Assembly (NCBI GenBank): GCA_030043215.1
Contig: JASHYG010000285.1
Span: 1-5,465, forward strand
Length of the DNA stretch: 5,465 bases
Reading direction: 5' to 3'
Source of the DNA: Gammaproteobacteria bacterium
Lineage (GTDB): Bacteria; Pseudomonadota; Gammaproteobacteria; Steroidobacterales; Steroidobacteraceae
Made by a program: the position numbers and the translations under genes. Under the pieces are notes generated by a model, which did not search any database, was not told the origin of the DNA, and saw only the letters and a list, made by a program, of their open reading frames with translations. Positions 1 to 5,465 of the stretch are shown in pieces. Each line of letters begins with the position of its first letter. The first letter of the stretch is position 1.

Positions 1-1449
1 GTCTCCATCTCGCTGCCGCCGGGGACGGGGAGCGCCGTGGGAGCTGTTGCCGCCGGGCTCGCGACCGACGACGCGGGAAGCCAGGGTGCGGGATTCGTCT
101 CCGAGCAAGATCGGTACGCCTCCGTCGTCCGAGACGGCAGCTTGCTCGCCCTCGTCGCCTTCTTTTATGCGGCGGGTCTGGTGCTCGCATTCACCCCCTG
201 CGTCCTGCCCATGGTGCCGATCGTCTCCGGCATCATCGTAGGCGGCGGGCGCAGCGTCACGGCGGCACGCGGTTTCGCCCTGTCGCTCACCTACGTGATC
301 GGCATGGCGCTCACCTACACGGCGGCCGGCATCGCCGTCGCGGCGGGCGGCCAGCACGTTCAAGCCGCCTTCGAGCAGCCCTGGATCGTCACGGCCTTCG
401 CCGCGCTCTTCGTCCTGCTCGCCCTGTCCATGTTCGGGATGTTCACGCTGCAGATGCCGGCGGCCATTCAGACGCGCCTCGCGGGGTTGAGCAATCGGCA
501 GGCGGCGGGAACGTTCGGTGGAGTGCTCGCGATGGGCGCCCTCTCCGCGCTCATCGTCACCACCTGCGTCGCGCCGGCGCTCGTCGGGGCGCTCGTGGTC
601 ATCGGGCAGAGCGGGGACATGCTCCGCGGCGGCATCGCCTTGTTCGTCATGGGCCTCGGCATGGGGACTCCGCTCATCGTCGTGGGCGTGTCGGCCGGAA
701 AGCTGCTGCCGAAGGCCGGGGCCTGGATGGACATCGTCAAGAGGCTGTTCGGCGCCTTGATGCTCGCCGTCGCGGCGTGGATGCTCGTCCGCATCGTCCC
801 CGATCGCATCGCTCTGCTCCTGTGGGCCGTGCCGACGGTCGCCGCGGCAGTCGTGATATGGCGCGGTGCGCGTGAGCTGCGTGGGAACGCGCTCCCGCTG
901 CGCATCGTGGGAGGAATTGCGGGACTCTACGCGATCGTCCTCGTCGCGGGCGCCGCACTCGGAGGAACCGATCCGCTCGCTCCACTGCCGCAGCTCGGCG
1001 CACGGCGGCCGACGCTGGCGTTCCGCTCCATCAAGTCGGTCGCGGACCTGCAGGCGGCCGTGGCGCAGGCGCGGGCGAAAGACCGTCCGGTGGTGCTCGA
1101 CTTCTATGCCGACTGGTGTGTGTCGTGCAAGGAGATGGAGAAGTACACCTTCACCGACCCGGCCGTCGAGTCCACACTCCGCCGAGCCGTCCTGCTGCGG
1201 GCAGACGTGACTCGCGACGACAGCGACGATCAAGCGCTCCTCGCGCACTTCGGGATTTACGGGCCGCCGACGATTGCCTTCTATGGTGCGGATGGGGAGG
1301 AGCGGCGCAATCTGCGCGTCGTCGGTTACATGAAGCCCGCGGAGTTCGCGTCGGTCGCGGACAGGGCGATAAGCGCGCCCGCGCCCGTGTCCGCGCCCGG
1401 GCCTGAACCCGAACCCCGGTCCGCGCCCGCCGGAGTTGCCACATCATGA
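1..1449 (+). CDS. dsbD: Thiol:disulfide interchange protein DsbD, 3' part (5' end outside window)
   Basis: DsbD is an inner-membrane electron shuttle. It takes electrons from cytoplasmic thioredoxin and passes them through its membrane domain to periplasmic thioredoxin-fold proteins. The frame is open from base 1, so the gene starts upstream; the GTG at 37 is an internal valine, and the N-terminal periplasmic domain is mostly missing. Of 482 residues visible, about 48-320 hold roughly eight hydrophobic segments. The two membrane-domain cysteines are Cys67 (in FTPCVLP) and Cys189 (in TTCVAP), 122 residues apart, the same spacing as I recall for E. coli Cys163/Cys285. From about 340 there is a thioredoxin domain with WCVSC (Cys373, Cys376) and a cis-proline near 423 (GPPT). 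The last 24 or so residues are a Pro/Ala-rich tail that I do not expect in DsbD. The stop overlaps the next start (ATGA), implying coupling. CcdA is excluded by the attached thioredoxin domain; an ScsB-like paralogue is less likely. Confidence 0.95.
   Translation, partial: VSISLPPGTGSAVGAVAAGLATDDAGSQGAGFVSEQDRYASVVRDGSLLALVAFFYAAGLVLAFTPCVLPMVPIVSGIIVGGGRSVTAARGFALSLTYVIGMALTYTAAGIAVAAGGQHVQAAFEQPWIVTAFAALFVLLALSMFGMFTLQMPAAIQTRLAGLSNRQAAGTFGGVLAMGALSALIVTTCVAPALVGALVVIGQSGDMLRGGIALFVMGLGMGTPLIVVGVSAGKLLPKAGAWMDIVKRLFGALMLAVAAWMLVRIVPDRIALLLWAVPTVAAAVVIWRGARELRGNALPLRIVGGIAGLYAIVLVAGAALGGTDPLAPLPQLGARRPTLAFRSIKSVADLQAAVAQARAKDRPVVLDFYADWCVSCKEMEKYTFTDPAVESTLRRAVLLRADVTRDDSDDQALLAHFGIYGPPTIAFYGADGEERRNLRVVGYMKPAEFASVADRAISAPAPVSAPGPEPEPRSAPAGVATS
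1432..1435 (+). promoter_or_regulatory. Ribosome binding site of the TlpA-like gene, inside dsbD
   Basis: A GGAG core sits 10 bases before the ATG at 1446, within the last codons of dsbD. Together with the four-base ATGA overlap it fits re-initiation or coupled translation of the two redox genes. Confidence 0.5.
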
Positions 1450-2231
1450 GCTCCGGAACGCGCATTGCGGTCGCCGTGCTCCTGGTCGCCGTGGCCGGGC
1501 CGGCGGGATTCTTCACCTACCGCGCGCTGCTCTCCCGCCACCTGCTTCCGGAATCGAAGGAGCGCCAGCTCACCGCCGAGCTCGCGGGCAGCTCCCGCCC
1601 GAGCGCCGCGGTGCCGGCACCGGCGTTGGCGCCGGGCTCGGCGGCTCCGGCTCCAGCTGTCTCGCAGGCGCCGGAAACCCCCGAGAAGGCGATTCCCGAG
1701 CAGCTCCCGGATATCGCGTTCCCCGACCGCCAGGGCTCGCCCCGCAAGCTTTCCGACTGGCGCGGGCGGCCGCTGCTCGTGAATTTCTGGGCGACGTGGT
1801 GTGAGCCTTGCCGGCGCGAGATCCCGCTCCTCGAGTCGCTGCTCCGCAGCGGAGGCGCCGACCGCCTCCAGATCGTCGGCATCGCCGTGGACGACCGCGA
1901 TCCGGTCCTCAAGTACGCGAGCGCCATGAAGATCGACTACCCCGTGCTGATCGGAGGCACCGATGGCGGGCTCAAGGCCATCGACACCTTCGGCATGGCG
2001 GAGGTGTTGCCGTTCAGCGTGTTCGCCGACGGCAAGGGCCGCATCCTCACCGTGAAGGTCGGCGAGCTGCACCTCGATGAGGTCCACCTCATCCTCGCGC
2101 GGCTCCAGGATGTGGAGAGCGGCCGCCTCACGCTGCCGGCCGCCCGGGAGCAGATCACGGCGGGACTCAAGACGCTCGCCGTGCAGCGCGCCAAGGACTC
2201 GGCGTCCGCTGCCCCGACCGACAAGTCGTAA
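1446..2231 (+). CDS. Membrane-anchored TlpA/ResA-family periplasmic thioredoxin-like protein
   Basis: This is probably a periplasmic thiol-disulfide reductase of the TlpA/ResA/AhpC-TSA-like group. Of 261 residues, about 6-24 form one hydrophobic segment with no lipobox cysteine, suggesting an uncleaved membrane anchor. Residues about 45-85 are a low-complexity Ala/Pro/Ser linker. The thioredoxin-like fold runs from about 85 to 222, with the active site at FWATWCEPC (Cys119, Cys122, the only cysteines) and a cis-proline at Pro189 (VLPFS). A charged tail of about 40 residues follows. The ATG overlaps the dsbD stop by four bases, and a GGAG at 1432-1435 lies 10 bases upstream, which supports this start. 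Co-translation with dsbD suggests that DsbD keeps its CXXC reduced; that is inference. The final substrate (apocytochrome c, another disulfide protein, or none) cannot be read from the sequence, so I give no symbol. The domain call is firm and the role is not. Confidence 0.88.
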   Translation: MSSGTRIAVAVLLVAVAGPAGFFTYRALLSRHLLPESKERQLTAELAGSSRPSAAVPAPALAPGSAAPAPAVSQAPETPEKAIPEQLPDIAFPDRQGSPRKLSDWRGRPLLVNFWATWCEPCRREIPLLESLLRSGGADRLQIVGIAVDDRDPVLKYASAMKIDYPVLIGGTDGGLKAIDTFGMAEVLPFSVFADGKGRILTVKVGELHLDEVHLILARLQDVESGRLTLPAAREQITAGLKTLAVQRAKDSASAAPTDKS

Positions 2232-2316
2232 ACTGGCGCAATCTGTACGCGAAGGTACCCTAACGGCCGCGATTTAGGGTACATTTGCCGCGGATTCACG
2301 CCACCCACCGCAATGC
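2232..2316 (+). promoter_or_regulatory. Intergenic region, likely promoter/leader of aroQ-accB-accC-prmA
   Basis: These 85 bases are the longest gap in the window and the only good place for a promoter serving aroQ and the genes after it. They hold the inverted repeat at 2255-2282. The best -10-like hexamer I can see is TACATT at 2280-2285 (four of six matches to TATAAT), overlapping the right arm of the repeat, but no convincing -35 lies 16-18 bases upstream. A promoter here is therefore inferred mainly from gene layout. If this -10 were used, transcripts would start near 2292 with a leader of about 25 bases. Confidence 0.35.
2255..2282. repeat. Perfect 9-bp inverted repeat with a 10-base spacer, between the TlpA-like gene and aroQ
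   Basis: The left arm GTACCCTAA (2255-2263) is the exact reverse complement of the right arm TTAGGGTAC (2274-2282), separated by CGGCCGCGAT. The dyad starts 23 bases after the stop at 2229-2231 and ends 34 bases before the aroQ ATG. As RNA it would form a 9-bp stem with a 10-base loop. The stem is less GC-rich than the surroundings and is followed only by ATTT rather than a long T tract, so it is at best a weak intrinsic terminator. The half-site centres are 19 bp apart, which would also suit a dimeric repressor or activator site ahead of aroQ-accBC. The structure is seen directly; its function is undecided. Confidence 0.7.
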
Positions 2317-2763
2317 ATGGCCCGCCTTCTGCTGCTCAACGGTCCGAACCTGAACTTGCTGGGCAGCCGGGAGCCCGAGCTGTATGGAGCCGACACGCTC
2401 GCCTCGATCGAGAGCCGCGCGGCGGCCGTCGCGGCGGAGACCGGCCATGAGCTCGCGGCGTTCCAGAGCAATGCGGAGCATCTGCTCATCGAGCGGGTTC
2501 ACCAGGCCGCCCGTGATGGCGCCGCCTTCCTCATCCTGAACCCCGGCGCGTTCACTCACACCAGCATCGCCCTGCGGGATGCCGTGCTCGCGGTGCGCCT
2601 GCCGTTCATCGAGGTGCACCTCACGAACATTCACGCGCGCGAGCCCTTCCGCAGGCAGTCCTACTTCTCGGATATCGCGGTCGGCTGCATCGCGGGTCTC
2701 GGCACGTTCGGCTACGAGCTCGCCGTGCGCGCCGCCGCGAGGCATCTCGCGCGCGCGCCCTAA
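2317..2763 (+). CDS. aroQ: 3-dehydroquinate dehydratase, type II
   Basis: This cytoplasmic enzyme converts 3-dehydroquinate to 3-dehydroshikimate, the third step of the shikimate pathway to aromatic amino acids and folate. The type II enzyme works by trans-elimination and normally forms a dodecamer. At 148 residues the length is typical. Family signatures are present: NGPNLNLLG at residues 8-16, the lid arginine Arg18, catalytic Tyr23, NPGAFTH at 75-81 with Asn75 and His81, EVHLTN at 99-104 with His101, Arg112, and the closing [17 protein letters not shown] region at 117-133. The active site therefore looks complete. The start is fixed by the conserved N-terminus and by an in-frame stop at 2275-2277 with no other start codon between. 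There is no recognisable Shine-Dalgarno before the ATG. It is unrelated to the type I enzyme AroD. Placement directly before accBC is a common gammaproteobacterial arrangement. Confidence 0.97.
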   Translation: MARLLLLNGPNLNLLGSREPELYGADTLASIESRAAAVAAETGHELAAFQSNAEHLLIERVHQAARDGAAFLILNPGAFTHTSIALRDAVLAVRLPFIEVHLTNIHAREPFRRQSYFSDIAVGCIAGLGTFGYELAVRAAARHLARAP

Positions 2764-2793
2764 GCCCCACCCCACCCGAACGAGCGACTTGCG

Positions 2794-2800
2794 AAGGGGA
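2794..2800 (+). promoter_or_regulatory. Ribosome binding site of accB
   Basis: A purine run, AAGGGGA, ends 11 bases before the accB ATG at 2812, in the 48-base gap after aroQ. The same gap begins with two C runs (2765-2768 and 2770-2773) that could base-pair with its GGGG. This is the clearest Shine-Dalgarno-like sequence among the four genes of the aroQ-prmA block. Confidence 0.55.
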
Positions 2801-2811
2801 GCACTCTCGGC

Positions 2812-3255
2812 ATGGACATTCGAAAGGTCAAGAAGCTGATCGAGCTGCTGGAGGAATCCGGTATTGCTGAGATCGAGATCAAGGAAGGCGAGGAGGCGGT
2901 GCGCATCAGCCGGATGCCGACCGGGGCGCATGCACCGGTGGCCGCTCCTGCGGCACCGGCCGCGAGCGGCGCGGCGGCGGCCGCGCGCGAGGAGCCTGTC
3001 CCGCCGAAGCCTCGCCCCAACGAGCACGTCGTCACGGCGCCCATGGTTGGCACCTTCTACGCGGCGCCGACGCCCGGCGCCAAGCCGTTCATCGAGATCG
3101 GAGACGAGGTGAAGGCGGGTCAGGTGCTCTGCATCATCGAAGCGATGAAGATGATGAACCAGATCGAGGCCGACAAGGCCGGCCGGGTCACCTCGATCAT
3201 GGCGAAGAATGGCGATCCGGTCGAGTTCGGCCAGCCGCTGTTCGTCATCGAATAG
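2812..3255 (+). CDS. accB: Acetyl-CoA carboxylase biotin carboxyl carrier protein (BCCP)
   Basis: AccB carries the biotin that AccC carboxylates and that the AccA/AccD carboxyltransferase uses to make malonyl-CoA, the first committed step of fatty acid synthesis. The protein has 147 residues, slightly shorter than the roughly 156 of E. coli. Residues 1-36 are the conserved N-terminal part ([20 protein letters not shown]) that mediates dimerisation and contact with AccC. Residues about 37-68 are an Ala/Pro-rich flexible linker. Residues about 72-147 form the biotinyl domain, with the 'thumb'-type [16 protein letters not shown] stretch at 76-91 and the biotinylation motif EAMKMMN, whose target is Lys113 (codon 3148-3150). 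It lies 48 bases after aroQ and 10 bases before accC, so accB and accC are surely co-transcribed. In E. coli AccB limits expression of its own operon; whether that holds here cannot be seen. Confidence 0.98.
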   Translation: MDIRKVKKLIELLEESGIAEIEIKEGEEAVRISRMPTGAHAPVAAPAAPAASGAAAAAREEPVPPKPRPNEHVVTAPMVGTFYAAPTPGAKPFIEIGDEVKAGQVLCIIEAMKMMNQIEADKAGRVTSIMAKNGDPVEFGQPLFVIE

Positions 3256-3265
3256 CGCAAGCCGC

Positions 3266-4612
3266 ATGCTCGAGAAGGTCGTTATCGCCAACCGCGGCGA
3301 GATCGCGCTCCGGATCCTGCGCGCCTGCCGCGAGCTCGGCATCAAGACCGTGGCCGTCCACTCCACCGCGGACTACACCTTGAAGCACGTCCTGCTCGCG
3401 GACGAGTCCGTGTGCATCGGGCCGCCGCCCTCCGCCTCGAGCTACCTCAACATGCCCGCGATCATCAGCGCTGCCGAGGTCACCGACTCGGTCGCGATCC
3501 ATCCCGGGTACGGGTTTCTGTCGGAGAACGCCGATTTCGCCGAGCGCGTCGAGAACAGCGGCTTCGTGTTCATCGGGCCGAAGGCGGAGACCATACGCGT
3601 GATGGGCGACAAGGTCTCGGCCATCAAGGTGATGAAGCAGCACGGGGTGCCGTGCGTACCGGGCTCCGACGGTCACCTCAACCCCGAGCAGCACGAGGAG
3701 AACCTGAGGATCGCCCGGGACATCGGCTACCCCGTCATCATCAAGGCATCCGGCGGCGGGGGCGGCCGCGGCATGCGCGTGGTGCACAGCGACGCCTCGC
3801 TCCTCAACGCCATCAACATCACGCAGGTGGAGGCGCTCGCCGCCTTCGGCAACGATCAGGTGTACATGGAGAAGTTCCTGGAGCGGCCGCGCCACATCGA
3901 GTTCCAGGTGCTGGCAGACCATCACGGGAACGTGATCCACCTCGGCGAGCGCGACTGCTCGATGCAGCGGCGCCACCAGAAGGTGATCGAGGAAGCGCCC
4001 GCGCCCGGCATGACCGCGCGCCAGCGCAGGATGATGGGCGAGCGCTGCGTCGAGGCCTGCCGGGCCGTCGGCTACCGCAGCGCCGGCACCCTCGAGTTCC
4101 TGTACCAGGACGGGGAGTTCTACTTCATCGAGATGAACACGCGCATCCAGGTCGAGCACCCGGTCACCGAGGCCATCACCGGCATCGACCTGGTCAAGGC
4201 GCAGCTGCTCATCGCCGCGGGCGAGCGGCTGCCCTACACGCAGGGCGACGTGCAGATCCGCGGGCATGCCATCGAGTGTCGGATCAACGCGGAGGATTCC
4301 AAGACCTTCGTGCCGTCCCCCGGCCCGATCAGGCTGTGGCATGCGCCGGGAGGCCCGGGCATCCGAGTCGACAGCCACCTGTACTCGGGCTACAGCGTTC
4401 CGCCGCATTACGACTCGCTGATCGGCAAGGTGATCGCTCACGCCGAGACGCGCGAGGCCGCCATCGCGCGCATGAAGAACGCTCTCGCGGAGATGGTGAT
4501 CGAGGGCATCAACACGAACATCGCGCTGCACCAGGAGATCTTCAACCACGCCGCGTTCCGCGCCGGCGGCCAGGACATCCACTACCTCGAGCGCCGGCTC
4601 GGACTGCGGTAG
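3266..4612 (+). CDS. accC: Acetyl-CoA carboxylase, biotin carboxylase subunit
   Basis: AccC uses ATP and bicarbonate to carboxylate the biotin on AccB. It has 448 residues, against 449 in E. coli. The N-terminal domain opens with [20 protein letters not shown]. The ATP-grasp region has Lys116, Lys160, the glycine-rich loop SGGGGGRGM at 162-170, His210, Lys239, Glu277 and Glu289. The active-site signature [13 protein letters not shown] at 290-302 includes Arg293 and Glu297, and Arg339 sits in [11 protein letters not shown]. All catalytic and nucleotide-binding positions known for this family are intact. The ATG at 3266 is chosen because it matches the family N-terminus exactly. An in-frame ATG at 3209 would add 19 Ser-rich residues read from accB sequence in another frame and is not credible. 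Only 10 bases separate it from accB, with no strong ribosome site, so translation probably depends on accB. AccA and AccD are not in the window. Confidence 0.98.
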   Translation: MLEKVVIANRGEIALRILRACRELGIKTVAVHSTADYTLKHVLLADESVCIGPPPSASSYLNMPAIISAAEVTDSVAIHPGYGFLSENADFAERVENSGFVFIGPKAETIRVMGDKVSAIKVMKQHGVPCVPGSDGHLNPEQHEENLRIARDIGYPVIIKASGGGGGRGMRVVHSDASLLNAINITQVEALAAFGNDQVYMEKFLERPRHIEFQVLADHHGNVIHLGERDCSMQRRHQKVIEEAPAPGMTARQRRMMGERCVEACRAVGYRSAGTLEFLYQDGEFYFIEMNTRIQVEHPVTEAITGIDLVKAQLLIAAGERLPYTQGDVQIRGHAIECRINAEDSKTFVPSPGPIRLWHAPGGPGIRVDSHLYSGYSVPPHYDSLIGKVIAHAETREAAIARMKNALAEMVIEGINTNIALHQEIFNHAAFRAGGQDIHYLERRLGLR

Positions 4613-4636
4613 GAGCGGAGCGGCGGGCCGGGTCCC

Positions 4637-5465
4637 ATGCCGTTTCTGCAGCTGACATTCGATCTCGGAGCGCTCGACTCCGCGAGCGTGGAGGCCGCGT
4701 GCTTCGCGGCGGGCGCTTTCTCGGTGACTCTGTCGGACGCTCGGGACGATGCCGTGCTGGAGCCGGCGCCAGGCGAGGTGCGCCTGTGGCCGGCGACCCG
4801 TGTCCAGGCGCTCTTTCCCGGCCAGGCCGAGCCGGCGGGGGTCGCCCTGGCAATGGCGGCCGCTCTCGGCTTGCAGCCTGCGAGCATCGACGCTCACGCC
4901 TTGCCCGATCGAGTCTGGGAGCGCGAGTGGCTCGAGCATTTCCACCCCATGCGCTTCGGCAGGCGCCTGTGGGTCGCACCCTCTCACGAGACCGTCGCGG
5001 ACCCTGACGCCATCGTCGTTCAACTGGATCCCGGACTCGCCTTCGGCACCGGCACGCATCCGACCACGGCGATGTGCCTACTTTGGCTCGATGCGCACTT
5101 TACGGCCGGCGCGCGCGCGATCGACTACGGATGCGGCTCCGGGATCCTCGCGCTTGCGGCAGCCAAGCTCGGTGCCGAGCGCGTCGAGTGCTTCGACATC
5201 GACCCGCAGGCGCTCACCGCGGCCGAGGCGAATGCAGCTCACAACGGCGTGGCCGACCGCATCCTCGTGATGCAGCGCGACGGTGAGTTGACGGCCGAGG
5301 TCGACGTGTTGCTCGCGAACATCCTGTCCGGCCCGCTGTGCGGGCTGGCCCGTCGGTTTGCAGAGCTCGTGCGGCCAGGCGGCTGGGTCGTGCTCGCGGG
5401 CCTGCTCGAGAGCCACGCGGCCGAGGTGACAGACGCTTACCGCGCGTGGTTTGATATGCGCCGCT
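4637..5465 (+). CDS. prmA: Ribosomal protein L11 methyltransferase (3' end outside window)
   Basis: PrmA is a cytoplasmic S-adenosylmethionine-dependent enzyme that methylates ribosomal protein L11 at several amino groups. The frame is open to the right edge; 276 codons are visible out of about 290, so only the last few residues are missing. The N-terminal L11-recognition domain begins MPFLQLTFDL and carries LEPAPGEVRLW at 41-51. A linker has WEREWLEHFHPMRFG at 94-108, and the catalytic domain has LDPGLAFGTGTHPTT at 130-144, the SAM-binding loop DYGCGSG at 163-169, the acidic DID at 187-189 and NIL at 228-230. The start at 4637 follows the family N-terminus (MPW/MPF) and is 24 bases after the accC stop. 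The purine runs AGGAG (4611-4615) and GGAG (4617-4620) are rather far upstream to be good ribosome sites. It is likely read through from accC. It has no known role in fatty acid synthesis; the linkage is conserved gene order. Confidence 0.96.
   Translation, partial: MPFLQLTFDLGALDSASVEAACFAAGAFSVTLSDARDDAVLEPAPGEVRLWPATRVQALFPGQAEPAGVALAMAAALGLQPASIDAHALPDRVWEREWLEHFHPMRFGRRLWVAPSHETVADPDAIVVQLDPGLAFGTGTHPTTAMCLLWLDAHFTAGARAIDYGCGSGILALAAAKLGAERVECFDIDPQALTAAEANAAHNGVADRILVMQRDGELTAEVDVLLANILSGPLCGLARRFAELVRPGGWVVLAGLLESHAAEVTDAYRAWFDMRR

Noticed and set aside
37..39. GTG as the start of the DsbD-like protein
   Set aside because: The frame is open to base 1, and the residues before it look like the end of the N-terminal domain. 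The gene is cut by the window edge.
2231..2247. Partial resemblance of AACTGGCGCAATCTGTA to the FadR operator
   Set aside because: By my recollection of the consensus only 8 of 12 defined positions match, the second half-site is poor, the site overlaps the stop codon of the TlpA-like gene, and FadR is not expected outside enteric and Vibrio-like groups.
2736..2751. Hairpin CGCGAG-GCAT-CTCGCG near the end of aroQ
   Set aside because: It is a 6-bp stem within coding sequence made of common GC-rich codons, with no T tract; it is close to chance expectation at this composition.
3209..3265. Upstream in-frame start for accC overlapping accB
   Set aside because: The added residues are Ser-rich out-of-frame accB sequence, whereas the ATG at 3266 gives the conserved family N-terminus.
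2296..3366. Open frame of 356 codons on the - strand opposite aroQ and accB
   Set aside because: It is a composition shadow: it crosses two well-supported genes and the gap between them and shows no recognisable domain.
3412..5007. A 531-codon + strand frame overlapping accC and prmA
   Set aside because: It is an out-of-frame reading of accC, rich in Arg, Gly, Ala and Pro, starting inside the biotin carboxylase domain; the accC frame holds every catalytic residue.
3245..5059. A very long open frame on the - strand (604 codons) opposite accC and prmA
   Set aside because: It lies entirely across accC and the start of prmA, both with intact family motifs. Long antisense frames are expected when G/C-ending codons dominate, and its His/Arg/Asp-rich translation resembles no family I know.

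Overview
This is an ordinary chromosomal housekeeping stretch of a GC-rich gammaproteobacterium. The evidence is the conserved order aroQ-accB-accC-prmA on one strand, the close match of AccC and PrmA to the Escherichia coli proteins as I remember them, and the use of a type II dehydroquinase, as in Pseudomonas and Xanthomonas relatives rather than enterics. The dsbD-thioredoxin pair just upstream and the strong G/C third-position preference would fit a Xanthomonadales- or Steroidobacter-like lineage. That placement is inference from gene order and composition, not a phylogeny.

All six genes lie on the + strand and fill nearly all of the window. Positions 1-1449 are the 3' part of dsbD, cut at the 5' edge: the membrane domain and the C-terminal thioredoxin domain. 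Positions 1446-2231 encode a membrane-anchored TlpA/ResA-type thioredoxin that overlaps dsbD by an ATGA, so the two look translationally coupled. A gap of 85 bases (2232-2316) follows, carrying a perfect 9-bp inverted repeat. Then come aroQ (2317-2763), accB (2812-3255), accC (3266-4612) and prmA (4637 to the right edge, lacking only its last residues).

There are two functional blocks. DsbD moves electrons from cytoplasmic thioredoxin across the inner membrane, and the neighbouring TlpA-like protein is a plausible periplasmic recipient. AccB and AccC are the biotin carrier and biotin carboxylase of acetyl-CoA carboxylase, which commits carbon to fatty acid synthesis. AroQ (shikimate pathway) and PrmA (ribosomal protein L11 methylation) flank them in a conserved but biochemically mixed cluster. 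The 2232-2316 gap is the only obvious place for a boundary between the blocks.

I found no mobile element, CRISPR array, RNA gene, toxin-antitoxin pair or undescribed system. The points most worth a second look are the inverted repeat at 2255-2282, the absence of a Shine-Dalgarno sequence at aroQ, and the low-complexity Pro/Ala segments at the end of DsbD and in the linker of the TlpA-like protein.
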